A stretch of 36,143 nt of DNA from Gallionellales bacterium RIFCSPLOWO2_02_FULL_57_47 (GCA_001801175.1 MGWZ01000023.1:1-36143); one strand, 5' to 3'; counted from the stretch's first letter, positions 9,635 to 18,844 are shown. Notes: generated by a model not told the origin, from the sequence alone. Numbers and translations are program-made.

Positions 9635-10930
9635 CTAGGTGCCGTAACGTGTTTCCACGCGTATGCCGATTTCTTTGAGCATTGGAATGGGCAAAGTGCC
9701 GCCGGCACAGACGATGACGACATCGCTGGGAATTTCCATTGGATGCCCGTTATGATCCATCAGGACTCGCTCTTTTTCAATTTGGAGCACTTTTGATTTC
9801 ATCAGGACTTTAATCCGGCCATTCTGTTCCGCTGCCTTGATGCGTTCGCGGTTTTTCGGCTTTGCGCCCGCGAAGACTTCACTGCGGTGAGCGAGCGTCA
9901 CTGTCGTACCCGGTTCTTCGGCCAGAGAAAGCGCCGCCTCGAGCGCGGAATCGCCGCCACCGACAACCAGTGCATGTTTGCCCTGATACTGGCTCGGCTC
10001 TACCAGGCGATAGCATACTTTCGCCATCTCCTCTCCGGGGACGTCCAGCTTGCGGGGCGTGCCGCGCCGTCCAATGGCGAGCAGCACGCTCCCGGCTGTG
10101 TATTGCCCTTTCGGTGTCGACACGACGAACTTCCCGTCTTCATGGCGCAGCACATCCATGCGCTCGCTGAAGTTGATCTTGATACCGGTTTTTTTCGCAA
10201 TGTCTTCCCACAGTTCGATCAGCGCTTCCTTGCTGATCTCGGTCAATTTCACTAATCCAATCTGCGGCAGGGTCATCGGTGCGGTCATCACGATCTTCTG
10301 GCGCGGATAATGAAGCGCGGTCCCGCCGATCGCATCCTCCTGTTCAAGGGTAAGGTAGCGCAGGCCGGCTTCCTGTGCCCCCAGCGTGGCGGAGATTCCG
10401 GCCGGTCCCGCGCCGATGATGATGACGTCGTAGTCTGTCCCGGCGACACGCCGCTTCTTGATGTGCGCGATGGCCTGCTTGCCCTGTTCCACTGCCTTGC
10501 GGATCAGCCCCATGCCGCCAAGTTCGCCGGCAATGAACAAGCCCTCGATGTTGGTTTCAAAGCTGGGATAGACGAAGGGGATGTCGACACCGCGTCTCTC
10601 GGTGCCGAAAACAAGGCGGATCGCACCGGACGGGCATGCGGCAGCGCAGGCGCCATGGCCGATGCAGACCGACGGATTGATGAAGAAGCCCTTGTGGTCG
10701 ATGATCCCGATGGCATTCTCGGGACACGCTTTCGCGCACGACACCGCGCCGATGCAGATGGCAGGATCGATCAGCGGGTGCAGCGATGGCGGTTCGGTCA
10801 GACCGGCGGCTTTTACCTCCTGCCATTCAGCCTGGGCAGCTTTTGTGCGCTTGCGGCCCTTTCTCCGGTAGACAATTATCAGGATGATCAGAGGAACCAG
10901 ATAGATTGCGTAAACAAGTAGTTCGTGCAT
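9635..10930 (-). CDS. Membrane-anchored 2x[4Fe-4S] ferredoxin / FAD-dependent NAD(P)-binding oxidoreductase
   Basis: Start chosen at MHELLVYAIYLVPLIILIIVYRRKG (TM). Ferredoxin motifs CIGAVSCAKACP and CIGHGACAAACP, then GAGPAGISATLGAQEAG and GGGDSALEAALSLAE dinucleotide folds (thioredoxin-reductase-like). Confidence 0.85.
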   Translation of the reverse strand: MHELLVYAIYLVPLIILIIVYRRKGRKRTKAAQAEWQEVKAAGLTEPPSLHPLIDPAICIGAVSCAKACPENAIGIIDHKGFFINPSVCIGHGACAAACPSGAIRLVFGTERRGVDIPFVYPSFETNIEGLFIAGELGGMGLIRKAVEQGKQAIAHIKKRRVAGTDYDVIIIGAGPAGISATLGAQEAGLRYLTLEQEDAIGGTALHYPRQKIVMTAPMTLPQIGLVKLTEISKEALIELWEDIAKKTGIKINFSERMDVLRHEDGKFVVSTPKGQYTAGSVLLAIGRRGTPRKLDVPGEEMAKVCYRLVEPSQYQGKHALVVGGGDSALEAALSLAEEPGTTVTLAHRSEVFAGAKPKNRERIKAAEQNGRIKVLMKSKVLQIEKERVLMDHNGHPMEIPSDVVIVCAGGTLPIPMLKEIGIRVETRYGT

Positions 10931-11310
10931 TTTGTTTTGTGTTGTTTTTGCAACAAGAATTGAATTTTTTAATTTTAGTGTAATTAGCAAGCTAGCGCTA
11001 TTGCTTCGCCATCGACACGCCCACTTCGTTTCCCAACTCCGGGATCAGTTCGTGCTGTATCATAATCGATGTATTTTGTATTGACTGAAAGAGTGGGTCA
11101 GGTCTTTATGGCATTTTCAAATTTGCCTCCGCTGACTTTTAGTTCCCCGGTGAATCATTATGAGAACCAATCGCAGCGTGGACTGTCGAAATGAGCCATT
11201 TCCAGAGTGGTGCCGAATGGAATCCCGGCGTATCCAATTCACAAGTCGCCCGCGCCACCCCCGGCAGGCCGGACAGAACACCATCCAGAATTCATGAAAA
11301 AAATAGTCCT

Positions 11311-11955
11311 ATGGCGATGCAGCAGAACCTTACCCCCTTCCTGAATCTCGACGAAAGCGAGCTGAAGGAATTGATCCCGCAGGGCATGGTGCGAACGTAC
11401 CCCAAGGGCAGCATCATCATTCATGCCGGTGATCTTTCCGACTCGCTTTACGTCATCCTGTCTGGCCGGGTAAAAGTCTTCATCAGCGACGAGAACGGCA
11501 AGGAGTTCATGTTAAGCACGATCAGCCCCGGCGACTATTTTGGTGAGGTGGCGCTGGATGGCGGGCCGCGCACCGCGTCCATCATGACCCAGGATGCATG
11601 CCGCTTCTTCGTCATCCCCAAGGCCGAGGTCAAGGCTCTGATCGAGCACCATCCCGATTTTGCGCGCGATCTGATCGGGCGCCTGATTAGCAAGATACGC
11701 AACCTTGCGGACAGCGTGCACAACCTGGCGCTCCTGAGCGTCTATTGCCGCCTGCTGAAGTTCATCGAGGAACAGGCCACCCGGCGCGAAGACGGGCGCC
11801 TCGCCACCGAACGCGTGACCCAGCAGGAAATCGCCGCGCGCATCGGCGCATCGCGCGAAATGGTCAGCCGCATCATCACCGATCTCACCAACTGCGGCTA
11901 CATCTCCGTCGAAAACAGGCGGATCATTGTGCACAAGGCACTTCCGGAGCACTAA
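11311..11955 (+). CDS. Crp/Fnr-family transcriptional regulator
   Basis: cNMP-binding-like domain (YPKGSIIIHAGDLSDSLYVILSGRVKVFISDENGKEFMLSTISPGDYFGEVALDGGPRTAS) and HTH (TQQEIAARIGASREMVSRIITDL). No N-terminal FNR cysteine cluster. ATG at 11311 preferred over 11191. Confidence 0.92.
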   Translation: MAMQQNLTPFLNLDESELKELIPQGMVRTYPKGSIIIHAGDLSDSLYVILSGRVKVFISDENGKEFMLSTISPGDYFGEVALDGGPRTASIMTQDACRFFVIPKAEVKALIEHHPDFARDLIGRLISKIRNLADSVHNLALLSVYCRLLKFIEEQATRREDGRLATERVTQQEIAARIGASREMVSRIITDLTNCGYISVENRRIIVHKALPEH

Positions 11956-11995
11956 TGACGACACGGGCGCTCCCGCTTTCCGGATTATCGTCGAA

Positions 11996-12010
11996 TGTGA
12001 ATATGTCACA
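11996..12010. promoter_or_regulatory. Perfect TGTGA-N5-TCACA palindrome, possible Crp-family operator
   Basis: tgtgaatatgtcaca in the crp-to-cytochrome intergenic region. Half-sites match the Crp consensus, but the spacer is 5 rather than the canonical 6. Confidence 0.35.
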
Positions 12011-12105
12011 GTACGGCTGTGCAATCCGTCATGGAAACGGGGACGCAAAGCGCGTAAATTCTGTTTCGATCAGGCTGGACTGGCAGGGTCGCCCGGCAAG
12101 GCATG
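12006..12105 (+). ncRNA. Candidate GEMM-I-like (cyclic dinucleotide) riboswitch aptamer
   Basis: GUGCAAUCCGUCAUGGAAACGGGGACGCAAAGCGCGUAA...CUGGCAGGGUCGCC contains the GEMM hallmark GGGACGCAAAGC. Pairing GUGC/GCGC and CCGU/ACGG flanks the internal loop. A GUCGCCCG/CGGGCGGC hairpin (about 12089-12118) would overlap the aptamer 3' end. The P2 loop is not a clean GAAA tetraloop and the 3' helix deviates from consensus. Confidence 0.4.
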
Positions 12106-12318
12106 CTTTCGGGCGGCGCAACATGAACCACATATCTATCGTCACGTTTGGAGTTTCGTCCACAATGCCCGGGTGGTGAGCATGGGCACGCTGACGACTA
12201 TGGACAATATGTTGGGTGACGGACGTGCAGGTTGAACTTGTACAATGCTAGCTTGTCACATACAAAATTTTTTTCACCTGCACCAAGCCATTGATAATTA
12301 CAAGGAAAATAACACGGC

Positions 12319-13203
12319 ATGAACACCCATCAAAAATCTGATACCAGCTTGACTGACAATGCCTTGCGCGTGGCGTGGCATGTCTCTGTCTGGGTGTTTG
12401 TCATCGTTATGGTCGCGCTTGCCTGGTTTGTGGCAACAGAAAGGCCATATAAGGCAGATGACGTTATTGGCTACAACATGGGTCTGGTGGGCGGGAGCAT
12501 GATGCTTTTGCTGCTGATTTACTCCTTGCGCAAACGTTTGGGATTCATGAATAAGGCAGGGCCGGTACGCCATTACTTCGCATTCCATATGTTTCTTGGC
12601 GTTATCGGTCCCATTCTGGTGATATTTCATACCACCTTCAAAATCGGCGCGCTGAATAGCCGTATTGCGCTCTACTCGATGTTGCTGGTAGCGGGCAGCG
12701 GATTGGTCGGGCGTTTTGTTTACCGGCATATTCATCAGGGCCTTTATGGCCGCCAGACAAGTCTGGCCGAAGCGGAGCAACTGTTGAACGAGAGCGCCGA
12801 GAGTGTGCAAAGCATATTGAGCATTGCTCCGGACATAGAAAAAAAGCTGGAAGACTTCCGTTCATATTCCGTTGTTAAATTGAAAGGTATCTGGCCGCGC
12901 AGCTGGCGCTTCATCACCTTGCGTATGCGCGGACACAGCCTTGCGCATGCAGTCCGGAAAGAGGCCAGGCATACCCTTGAACAGGCAGGCCGCGAAAAAA
13001 ACTGGTCGCACGATGAGTTGGCCGCCCAGCAAAAATTGGCAGGCGAACGGATTGATGGCTATGTGGAAGCGGTATGCAGCGCTGCCACCTATGCGACCTG
13101 GGTTCGCCTTTTTGCGCTTTGGCACGTGGTTCATGTGCCATTCCTTTATCTATTAATCATTACGGGCATCGTTCATGTTGTTGCGGTCAATTTCATGTAT
13201 TAG
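12319..13203 (+). CDS. Inner-membrane His-rich (putative b-type cytochrome) protein
   Basis: Four or more hydrophobic TM stretches with histidines in or near the membrane ([48 protein letters not shown]). Overlaps the downstream multiheme cytochrome ORF by 29 bp. Confidence 0.7.
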   Translation: MNTHQKSDTSLTDNALRVAWHVSVWVFVIVMVALAWFVATERPYKADDVIGYNMGLVGGSMMLLLLIYSLRKRLGFMNKAGPVRHYFAFHMFLGVIGPILVIFHTTFKIGALNSRIALYSMLLVAGSGLVGRFVYRHIHQGLYGRQTSLAEAEQLLNESAESVQSILSIAPDIEKKLEDFRSYSVVKLKGIWPRSWRFITLRMRGHSLAHAVRKEARHTLEQAGREKNWSHDELAAQQKLAGERIDGYVEAVCSAATYATWVRLFALWHVVHVPFLYLLIITGIVHVVAVNFMY

Positions 13204-15268
13204 TTTCTTCCGCTGTCTGCTATTGGCAGCCCTGATGCTCTCGTCGCATTGGGCTGCGGCTGATTCCGCCGAAACCGCACTGATGCCGGGCAAGGTGATC
13301 GAGGGCCATGCCAAGTACGAGGACGAATGCAAGAACTGCCACAAGCGCTTCGACAAGGCCGCGCAGACCGGCCTATGCCTCGACTGCCACAAGGAAACCG
13401 CGGCGGATGTTCGCTCGCACAAGGGCTATCACGGGCGCCTTAAGGACAATGAGTGCCGCACCTGCCACACCGACCACAAGGGTCGCAACGCCAAGATAGT
13501 CATCTTCGACAAAACGAGCTTCAAACATGACGAGACCGGCTTCATTCTCGAAGACAAGCACAAGACTGCCAAGTGCGAGGGTTGCCACAAACCCAAGCTG
13601 AAATATCGCGAAACACCCTCCAAATGCGACTCATGCCATCAGAAGGATGACGTTCATAAAGGCAAGCTTGGCCTTGAATGCGGCAACTGCCATGACGCAA
13701 AGGACTGGAAAAAATCAACGTTCGACCACGAGAAATCCAAATTCAAACTGGCCGGCGGTAAACACGCGGATGTTAAATGCGAGAAATGTCACTTTGACAA
13801 GGCGCTCAAGCTTGACAAGACTTTCAAGGAGGCTTCAAAAGAGTGCAATTCCTGCCACCGCAAGGATGACCAGGCCAAGGGACACAAGGGGCGCTATGGG
13901 GAAAAATGCGAAACCTGCCATAACGACCGTAGCTGGAAGGAAATACATTTCGATCACGACAAGGACACCAAATATGTGCTTCTCGACAAGCACGAGAAGG
14001 TGAAATGCGATTCCTGCCATTTGCCGGCAAAGCCGTTGTACAAACAGAATCTTTCGACGACGTGCGTGGCTTGCCATCGCAAGGATGACAAGGAAAAAGG
14101 CCACCAGGGCAAGCTCGGCGACAAGTGCGAAAGCTGCCACACAGAAAAAGACTGGAAAACCACCAAGTTCGATCACGACAAGGATACGAAATACCCGCTC
14201 AAGGGCAAGCATCGCGATGCCAAGTGCGACACTTGCCACAAGAGCGGCGTGGCTGGAATTGCCAGCAAGAAGCCGCTGGAAAAACTGGAGACGGCGTGCG
14301 TCAGCTGCCACCGCAAGGATGACCAGGAGAAAGGCCACAAGGGAACTTATGGCGCCAAGTGCGAATCCTGCCATACCGAGAAAGACTGGAAAACCCTGAC
14401 CTTCGACCATACGCGGGATACGAAATACCCGCTGAAGGAAAAGCACGTTCCGGTCAAATGCAAGTCCTGCCACCTTCCCGACAAACAGTTGTACGGGCAG
14501 AAACTGGAGACCACCTGTGTCAGTTGTCACCGCAAGGTTGACCAGGAGAAAGCCCACAAGGGAACGTATGGCGCCAAGTGCGAATCCTGCCATACCGAGA
14601 AAGACTGGAAAACCCTGACCTTCGACCATACGCGGGATACGAAATACCCGCTGAAGGGCAAGCACATTCCGGTCAAATGCAAATCCTGCCACCTCCCCGA
14701 CAAGCAGTTGTATGGGCAGAAGCTGGAGACCACCTGCATTTCCTGCCACCGCAAGGATGACAAGCACAAGGACCAGCTCGGCACAAAATGCGAAACCTGC
14801 CACACCGAGGAATCCTGGACCAAAACCAGATTCGACCACCAGCGCATGTCGAAATACCCCCTGCTGGGCAGGCATGCGCTGGTGAGCTGCAAGAAGTGCC
14901 ACACTGCCCTGACCTACAAGGATGCAAGCAAGGAGTGCTTCGGCTGCCACGAGAAGGACGACAAGCACAAGCGGCGTCTGGGCACGGAATGCCAGGACTG
15001 CCACTCTGCACGCTCATGGCAGGCGTGGGATTTCGACCACAACAAGACCGATTTCAAACTGGACGGTCCGCACAAGAAGGCAGCAAACAAGTGCTACGAC
15101 TGCCACCAGAAGCCGATGGATAAGAAGGTGCTGGCATCCACTGCGTGCGGCAGCTGCCATGACCGCGAAGACGTGCATAACGGCAGCTATGGCGATCGCT
15201 GCGACCGTTGCCACGACGGCAATGACTGGAAGCAGGTCAAGATGGGTACGATAGTTCCGCAAAAGTAG
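13175..15268 (+). CDS. Large multiheme c-type cytochrome, 27 CXXCH motifs
   Basis: Signal peptide ([29 protein letters not shown]); 27 CXXCH motifs counted by eye in 697 aa; repeated module Cx[47 protein letters not shown]. Confidence 0.95.
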   Translation: MLLRSISCISFFRCLLLAALMLSSHWAAADSAETALMPGKVIEGHAKYEDECKNCHKRFDKAAQTGLCLDCHKETAADVRSHKGYHGRLKDNECRTCHTDHKGRNAKIVIFDKTSFKHDETGFILEDKHKTAKCEGCHKPKLKYRETPSKCDSCHQKDDVHKGKLGLECGNCHDAKDWKKSTFDHEKSKFKLAGGKHADVKCEKCHFDKALKLDKTFKEASKECNSCHRKDDQAKGHKGRYGEKCETCHNDRSWKEIHFDHDKDTKYVLLDKHEKVKCDSCHLPAKPLYKQNLSTTCVACHRKDDKEKGHQGKLGDKCESCHTEKDWKTTKFDHDKDTKYPLKGKHRDAKCDTCHKSGVAGIASKKPLEKLETACVSCHRKDDQEKGHKGTYGAKCESCHTEKDWKTLTFDHTRDTKYPLKEKHVPVKCKSCHLPDKQLYGQKLETTCVSCHRKVDQEKAHKGTYGAKCESCHTEKDWKTLTFDHTRDTKYPLKGKHIPVKCKSCHLPDKQLYGQKLETTCISCHRKDDKHKDQLGTKCETCHTEESWTKTRFDHQRMSKYPLLGRHALVSCKKCHTALTYKDASKECFGCHEKDDKHKRRLGTECQDCHSARSWQAWDFDHNKTDFKLDGPHKKAANKCYDCHQKPMDKKVLASTACGSCHDREDVHNGSYGDRCDRCHDGNDWKQVKMGTIVPQK
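14290..14755 (+). repeat. Near-identical 219-bp (73-aa, three-heme) tandem duplication inside the 27-heme cytochrome
   Basis: ggaac[t/g]tatggcgccaagtgcgaatcctgccataccgagaaagactggaaaaccctgaccttcgaccatacgcgggatacgaaatacccgctgaag begins at 14342 and again at 14561 (period 219). Confidence 0.9.
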
Positions 15269-15345
15269 AACTATTGAAGATTCAACCAGTCCTATGCGTT
15301 TGAAAAAATAGCATCTTTTGAGAATAATTGTGGAGGAGGTGGATC

Positions 15346-16530
15346 GTGAGACAACTTGAACAAAAAATATGGCGCGGTTTGATTGCGATGACATTAGCGA
15401 TTGCTTCTTTGCAGGCCGTGGCCGCTGAACAATTGGGCGGGCGCGATTTCAACCATATGACCACCGGTTTCCCGCTTTCCGGCGTACATGCCACGGCGGC
15501 ATGCGAGACCTGCCACGTAGGCGGTGTCCTCAAGGGCACGCCGAGGAACTGCGATGGCTGCCATGCGCTCGGCCAGCGCGTCGTGGCAACGCCGAAATCC
15601 ACCAGCCACATCGTGACCGATGCTCCATGCGAAAACTGTCACTTCAATACGGCGACTTTTCTGGGGGCGCGCTATAACCACGGCGCGGCCATGCCTGGAC
15701 AATGCCGGACTTGCCACAACGGGCTGCAGGCAACCGGCAAGCCGGGCAGCCACAACACCGGCAGCAAGGCCACGGCATCCTGCGATCAATGCCACAGGTC
15801 TGTTGCATGGGGCCCCGCATCATGGAACCACACCGGCGTCGCTCCGGGCACCTGTACGACTTGCCACAACGGCAGCACGGCAATCGGCAAACCGGCGGGC
15901 CATAACACGGTCGCCAAGGCTACATTTCAGTGTGATGAATGCCATTCCTTTATCGGCTGGCTCCCCGCCAGATACAAACACACCACGGCCGGAGTTTGCT
16001 CGAGTTGCCACGACGGCGCCACGGCGATCGGCAAGCCGGCAAGCCATAGTCCGGCAGCCATCAAGGGTATAAACCCCTGCAGCGACTGCCATAAAGTAAC
16101 AACAAGCTGGCTCCCCGCAACGTATACGCACAGCGCGTCTGGCACATGCGTGATTTGCCATGACGGCATCAAGGCGGTGGGCAAGAGTGTGGGTCATATC
16201 GCTACGACCGACGACTGCAATAGCTGCCATACATCTACGCTGACCTGGGCGGGTGCGCTTGGCGGCAAACCGGCTAACCACATTCCCTATATTGCCGGGG
16301 TGACGTGCAGTGCCTGCCATATCGGAACCACTGTGGTGAAAGGGGCTCCCTTGCATGCTTATGTTTCTTTACCTTGCACTACCTGTCACTTGAAAGGCAA
16401 TGGATTGCTCGGAAACATGGATACAAAATCAATTGGGCATGAAGGCATGAAGGCAGGAGATGATTGTTCCAAGTCAGGATGCCATAAGCCATTGGGAAGC
16501 CGAGGCACCCTGTATACGAACTGGGATTGA
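15346..16530 (+). CDS. Multiheme c-type cytochrome, 13 CXXCH plus one CX4CH motif
   Basis: GTG start at 15346 preceded by ggaggaggt; signal peptide; 13 CXXCH motifs counted by eye plus CSKSGCH near the C-terminus; repeating CHNGxxAxGKPxxH...CxxCHxxxxWxPAxxxHT module. Confidence 0.92.
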   Translation: MRQLEQKIWRGLIAMTLAIASLQAVAAEQLGGRDFNHMTTGFPLSGVHATAACETCHVGGVLKGTPRNCDGCHALGQRVVATPKSTSHIVTDAPCENCHFNTATFLGARYNHGAAMPGQCRTCHNGLQATGKPGSHNTGSKATASCDQCHRSVAWGPASWNHTGVAPGTCTTCHNGSTAIGKPAGHNTVAKATFQCDECHSFIGWLPARYKHTTAGVCSSCHDGATAIGKPASHSPAAIKGINPCSDCHKVTTSWLPATYTHSASGTCVICHDGIKAVGKSVGHIATTDDCNSCHTSTLTWAGALGGKPANHIPYIAGVTCSACHIGTTVVKGAPLHAYVSLPCTTCHLKGNGLLGNMDTKSIGHEGMKAGDDCSKSGCHKPLGSRGTLYTNWD

Positions 16531-16545
16531 ACGACTGCAGCCAAA

Positions 16546-16576
16546 GCCACGCGAGTCAACGCTTGCGTGGCCTTTT
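16546..16576 (+). terminator. Intrinsic terminator/attenuator-like hairpin between the cytochrome and porin genes
   Basis: gccacgcgag-tcaacg-cttgcgtggc stem (10 bp, one G-U) followed by cttttta; about 45 nt upstream of the porin ATG. Confidence 0.7.
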
Positions 16577-16619
16577 TATGTTTGCACCCAGGTAAAACAA
16601 TATTATCAAGGAACAGAAA

Positions 16620-18776
16620 ATGTCTATCTATCAGACTTCACGAGTGAGGCGGATTCTATTGGCGCTATCCATGGTTGCGGGCGCATGTTCGGGCGTTGCC
16701 GTTGCACAGCCGCTGGATGACGTGAGCCTCGAGTACCAGAACCAGGGGATCGTCGCCACCATCCGCCTGACCGGGCCGGTGCAATACCTGCGCCATTTCC
16801 CCGAGAGTCACGGCAAGACGCTGGAGATTTATTACGACCGCGTCCAGGGCGCGGCCAGCACCGAAACCTGGGTGGACAATGAGGTGCGCAAGTCGCCCCC
16901 TTCGGGTCTTATCCCCAGCTTCACGGTGACTTCGCGCGACCAGCAGACCAGGCCGAAACTGGTGATCGAGTTTGCCCGCGAGGCGGAATACAGCGTTGCG
17001 CCGGGCAAGGACAATCGCAGCCTGCTGGTCACGATACGCCCGGAAAAGCGGCCGGTGGGCACCGGTCCCCTGCCTTTCCTGCCGGCGATCAAGCCAGAAG
17101 CCGCGGCTCCCCCCGCTGCAGCGTTGTCAGCGGAAGAAGCAAATCTGGCAGAGAACAACAGGCAGGCGCGTGTCCTGATGGTGCAGGGTCGTGACGCGCT
17201 GGCAGCCAAAACCAATGAAGCTGCGGTGGATGCGTTCAACAAGCTGCTGATGCTGCCGCCCAACGATTACACGCAGGATGGCCAGGAATGGGTCGGCGTG
17301 GCACGCGAGCGCGCCGCGCAAACCGACAAGGCAAGGATCGAGTACGAACTGTATCTGCGACTGTATCCTGAAGGCGAAAGCGCGGAACGGGTGGCGCAGC
17401 GCCTGGCCGGACTGGCCGGACAGGTAAAGGTACCGGCGGTCGCTGCAGCAGAAGAGAAAAAACAGGTTGCCCGCTGGATGACTTTCGGCAACATTTCTTC
17501 GCGCTATTACTACGGCACCAGCAGGATCGACTCGCTGTACACGTTCAACAACGTTGCGACGACCTCTTCGGATTCGTTCAACGACCAATCCATGCTGATC
17601 ACCAGCGTGGATGTATCCGAGCGATATGCGAGCGAAGAATACGACGGGCGCCTGGTGTTCCGCGACGTGAACACCAGGAACTTTCTGTCCAATCAACCCA
17701 GCCAGAACCGGGTGAGTTCTGCCTATGGAGAAATTAAGAACCGCACGCAAGACTACATGCTGCGGCTGGGCCGGCAACCCTCTGCCGGAGCCGGCGTGCT
17801 CGGCCGCTTCACCGGTCTCTCGGGCTCATACGGCTTTGCGCAGGACATGCACGTCAAGGGAGTGGCAGGTTCAATGAGTGATTACTCGCAAGGCAGCCAG
17901 CCCGTATTCGCCGGCGCCAGCCTGGATAAAGGCCCGCTATCGATATACGCCATCAGCCAGCGCGTCGATTCCGCCACGGACCGCCGTGCAGTGGGAACGG
18001 AATATCGCTACTTTGAGGGCAACAAGACTGCGTTCGCCCTGCTGGATTACGACACCTATTTCAAGGAGGTTAACGCGGCGCAAGTGATGGGGACGGTCGG
18101 AACAACCGTTGGGACAGTGAACTTCATGGTGGATCACCGCAAGACACCTTCGTTGAGCATACGCAACGCCCTGGCTGGCGCAAGCACGCCGTCCGTCGAT
18201 GCGTTGTTGCAGACGATGTCTGCCAGCAGTCTGCGGGAGCTGGCGCTGCAGCGCACCGCCCTTTCCAACATGGGACAAGTCGGCATCACTGTCCCTCTGG
18301 CCAAAAAATGGCAGGCGGGCGGCGATTTCCGTTTGTCGAACACAACCGGGCTGCCAGCCAGCGGAACGACCGCACTCGAAGGTATCCTCGCGGCTACTCC
18401 GGGCCGCGGTACCGAAAAGACCGTGACCGGGCAGCTCATCGGCAGCGGACTCTACATGAAGGGAGATATCTGGTCGGGCAGTATTTCCATCAACACCAGC
18501 AGCGTGGTAAGCGGCAGTTCCCTCTTTCTTTACAACCATACTCAGTTCGAAAGCGGCTGGGCAATGGATACCTCGCTGCAAATGTATCGCCAGAAAGACC
18601 AATTTGGCAGTTATATGAGGCGCAATTCGCCGATGGTGCGCGGCGCGTACCGCCTCAAGGAGCAGTTCTATTTCGATGCGGACCTGGGCTATGAATTCAC
18701 TAAATTCACAGGTGCGCAGCAAATCAGCAAAACGAATCGCTACTTCTACTCTGCAGGGCTGCGCTGGGATTTTTAG
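16620..18776 (+). CDS. Outer-membrane beta-barrel (porin of a porin-cytochrome complex) with N-terminal periplasmic and TPR-like domain
   Basis: Signal peptide; N-terminal AMIN-like beta segment (VSLEYQNQGIVATIRLTGPVQYLRHFPESHGKTLEIYYDRV); TPR-like ARVLMVQGRDALAAKTNEAAVDAFNKLLMLPPND; long amphipathic strand region ending in aromatic F (YFYSAGLRWDF). Confidence 0.8.
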   Translation: MSIYQTSRVRRILLALSMVAGACSGVAVAQPLDDVSLEYQNQGIVATIRLTGPVQYLRHFPESHGKTLEIYYDRVQGAASTETWVDNEVRKSPPSGLIPSFTVTSRDQQTRPKLVIEFAREAEYSVAPGKDNRSLLVTIRPEKRPVGTGPLPFLPAIKPEAAAPPAAALSAEEANLAENNRQARVLMVQGRDALAAKTNEAAVDAFNKLLMLPPNDYTQDGQEWVGVARERAAQTDKARIEYELYLRLYPEGESAERVAQRLAGLAGQVKVPAVAAAEEKKQVARWMTFGNISSRYYYGTSRIDSLYTFNNVATTSSDSFNDQSMLITSVDVSERYASEEYDGRLVFRDVNTRNFLSNQPSQNRVSSAYGEIKNRTQDYMLRLGRQPSAGAGVLGRFTGLSGSYGFAQDMHVKGVAGSMSDYSQGSQPVFAGASLDKGPLSIYAISQRVDSATDRRAVGTEYRYFEGNKTAFALLDYDTYFKEVNAAQVMGTVGTTVGTVNFMVDHRKTPSLSIRNALAGASTPSVDALLQTMSASSLRELALQRTALSNMGQVGITVPLAKKWQAGGDFRLSNTTGLPASGTTALEGILAATPGRGTEKTVTGQLIGSGLYMKGDIWSGSISINTSSVVSGSSLFLYNHTQFESGWAMDTSLQMYRQKDQFGSYMRRNSPMVRGAYRLKEQFYFDADLGYEFTKFTGAQQISKTNRYFYSAGLRWDF

Positions 18777-18805
18777 AGGCGCCCATATAGAGGCCCATGC
18801 ACATG

Positions 18806-18844
18806 GCGGGGCCGTCGGGCTGAATGCCTGACGGCCCCGTTTCA
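18806..18844 (+). terminator. Rho-independent terminator after the porin gene
   Basis: cggggccgtcgggc-tgaat-gcctgacggccccg followed by tttc. Confidence 0.7.

Noticed and set aside
12123-12179. 18-codon ORF (MNHISIVTFGVSSTMPGW) in the cytochrome leader as a possible leader peptide
   Set aside because: No convincing ribosome-binding site or codon signature; could be chance.
11927-12235. 102-aa ORF overlapping the riboswitch candidate
   Set aside because: Overlaps the crp 3' end, no recognisable domain, likely spurious.
14290-14755. Tandem repeats considered as CRISPR or satellite
   Set aside because: Period is 219 bp, fully coding, with each copy containing CXXCH motifs; there is no spacer/repeat structure.
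13835-15004. 389-aa minus-strand ORF with repeated hydrophobic motifs ([24 protein letters not shown])
   Set aside because: The repetition mirrors the cytochrome tandem modules on the plus strand; an antisense artefact.
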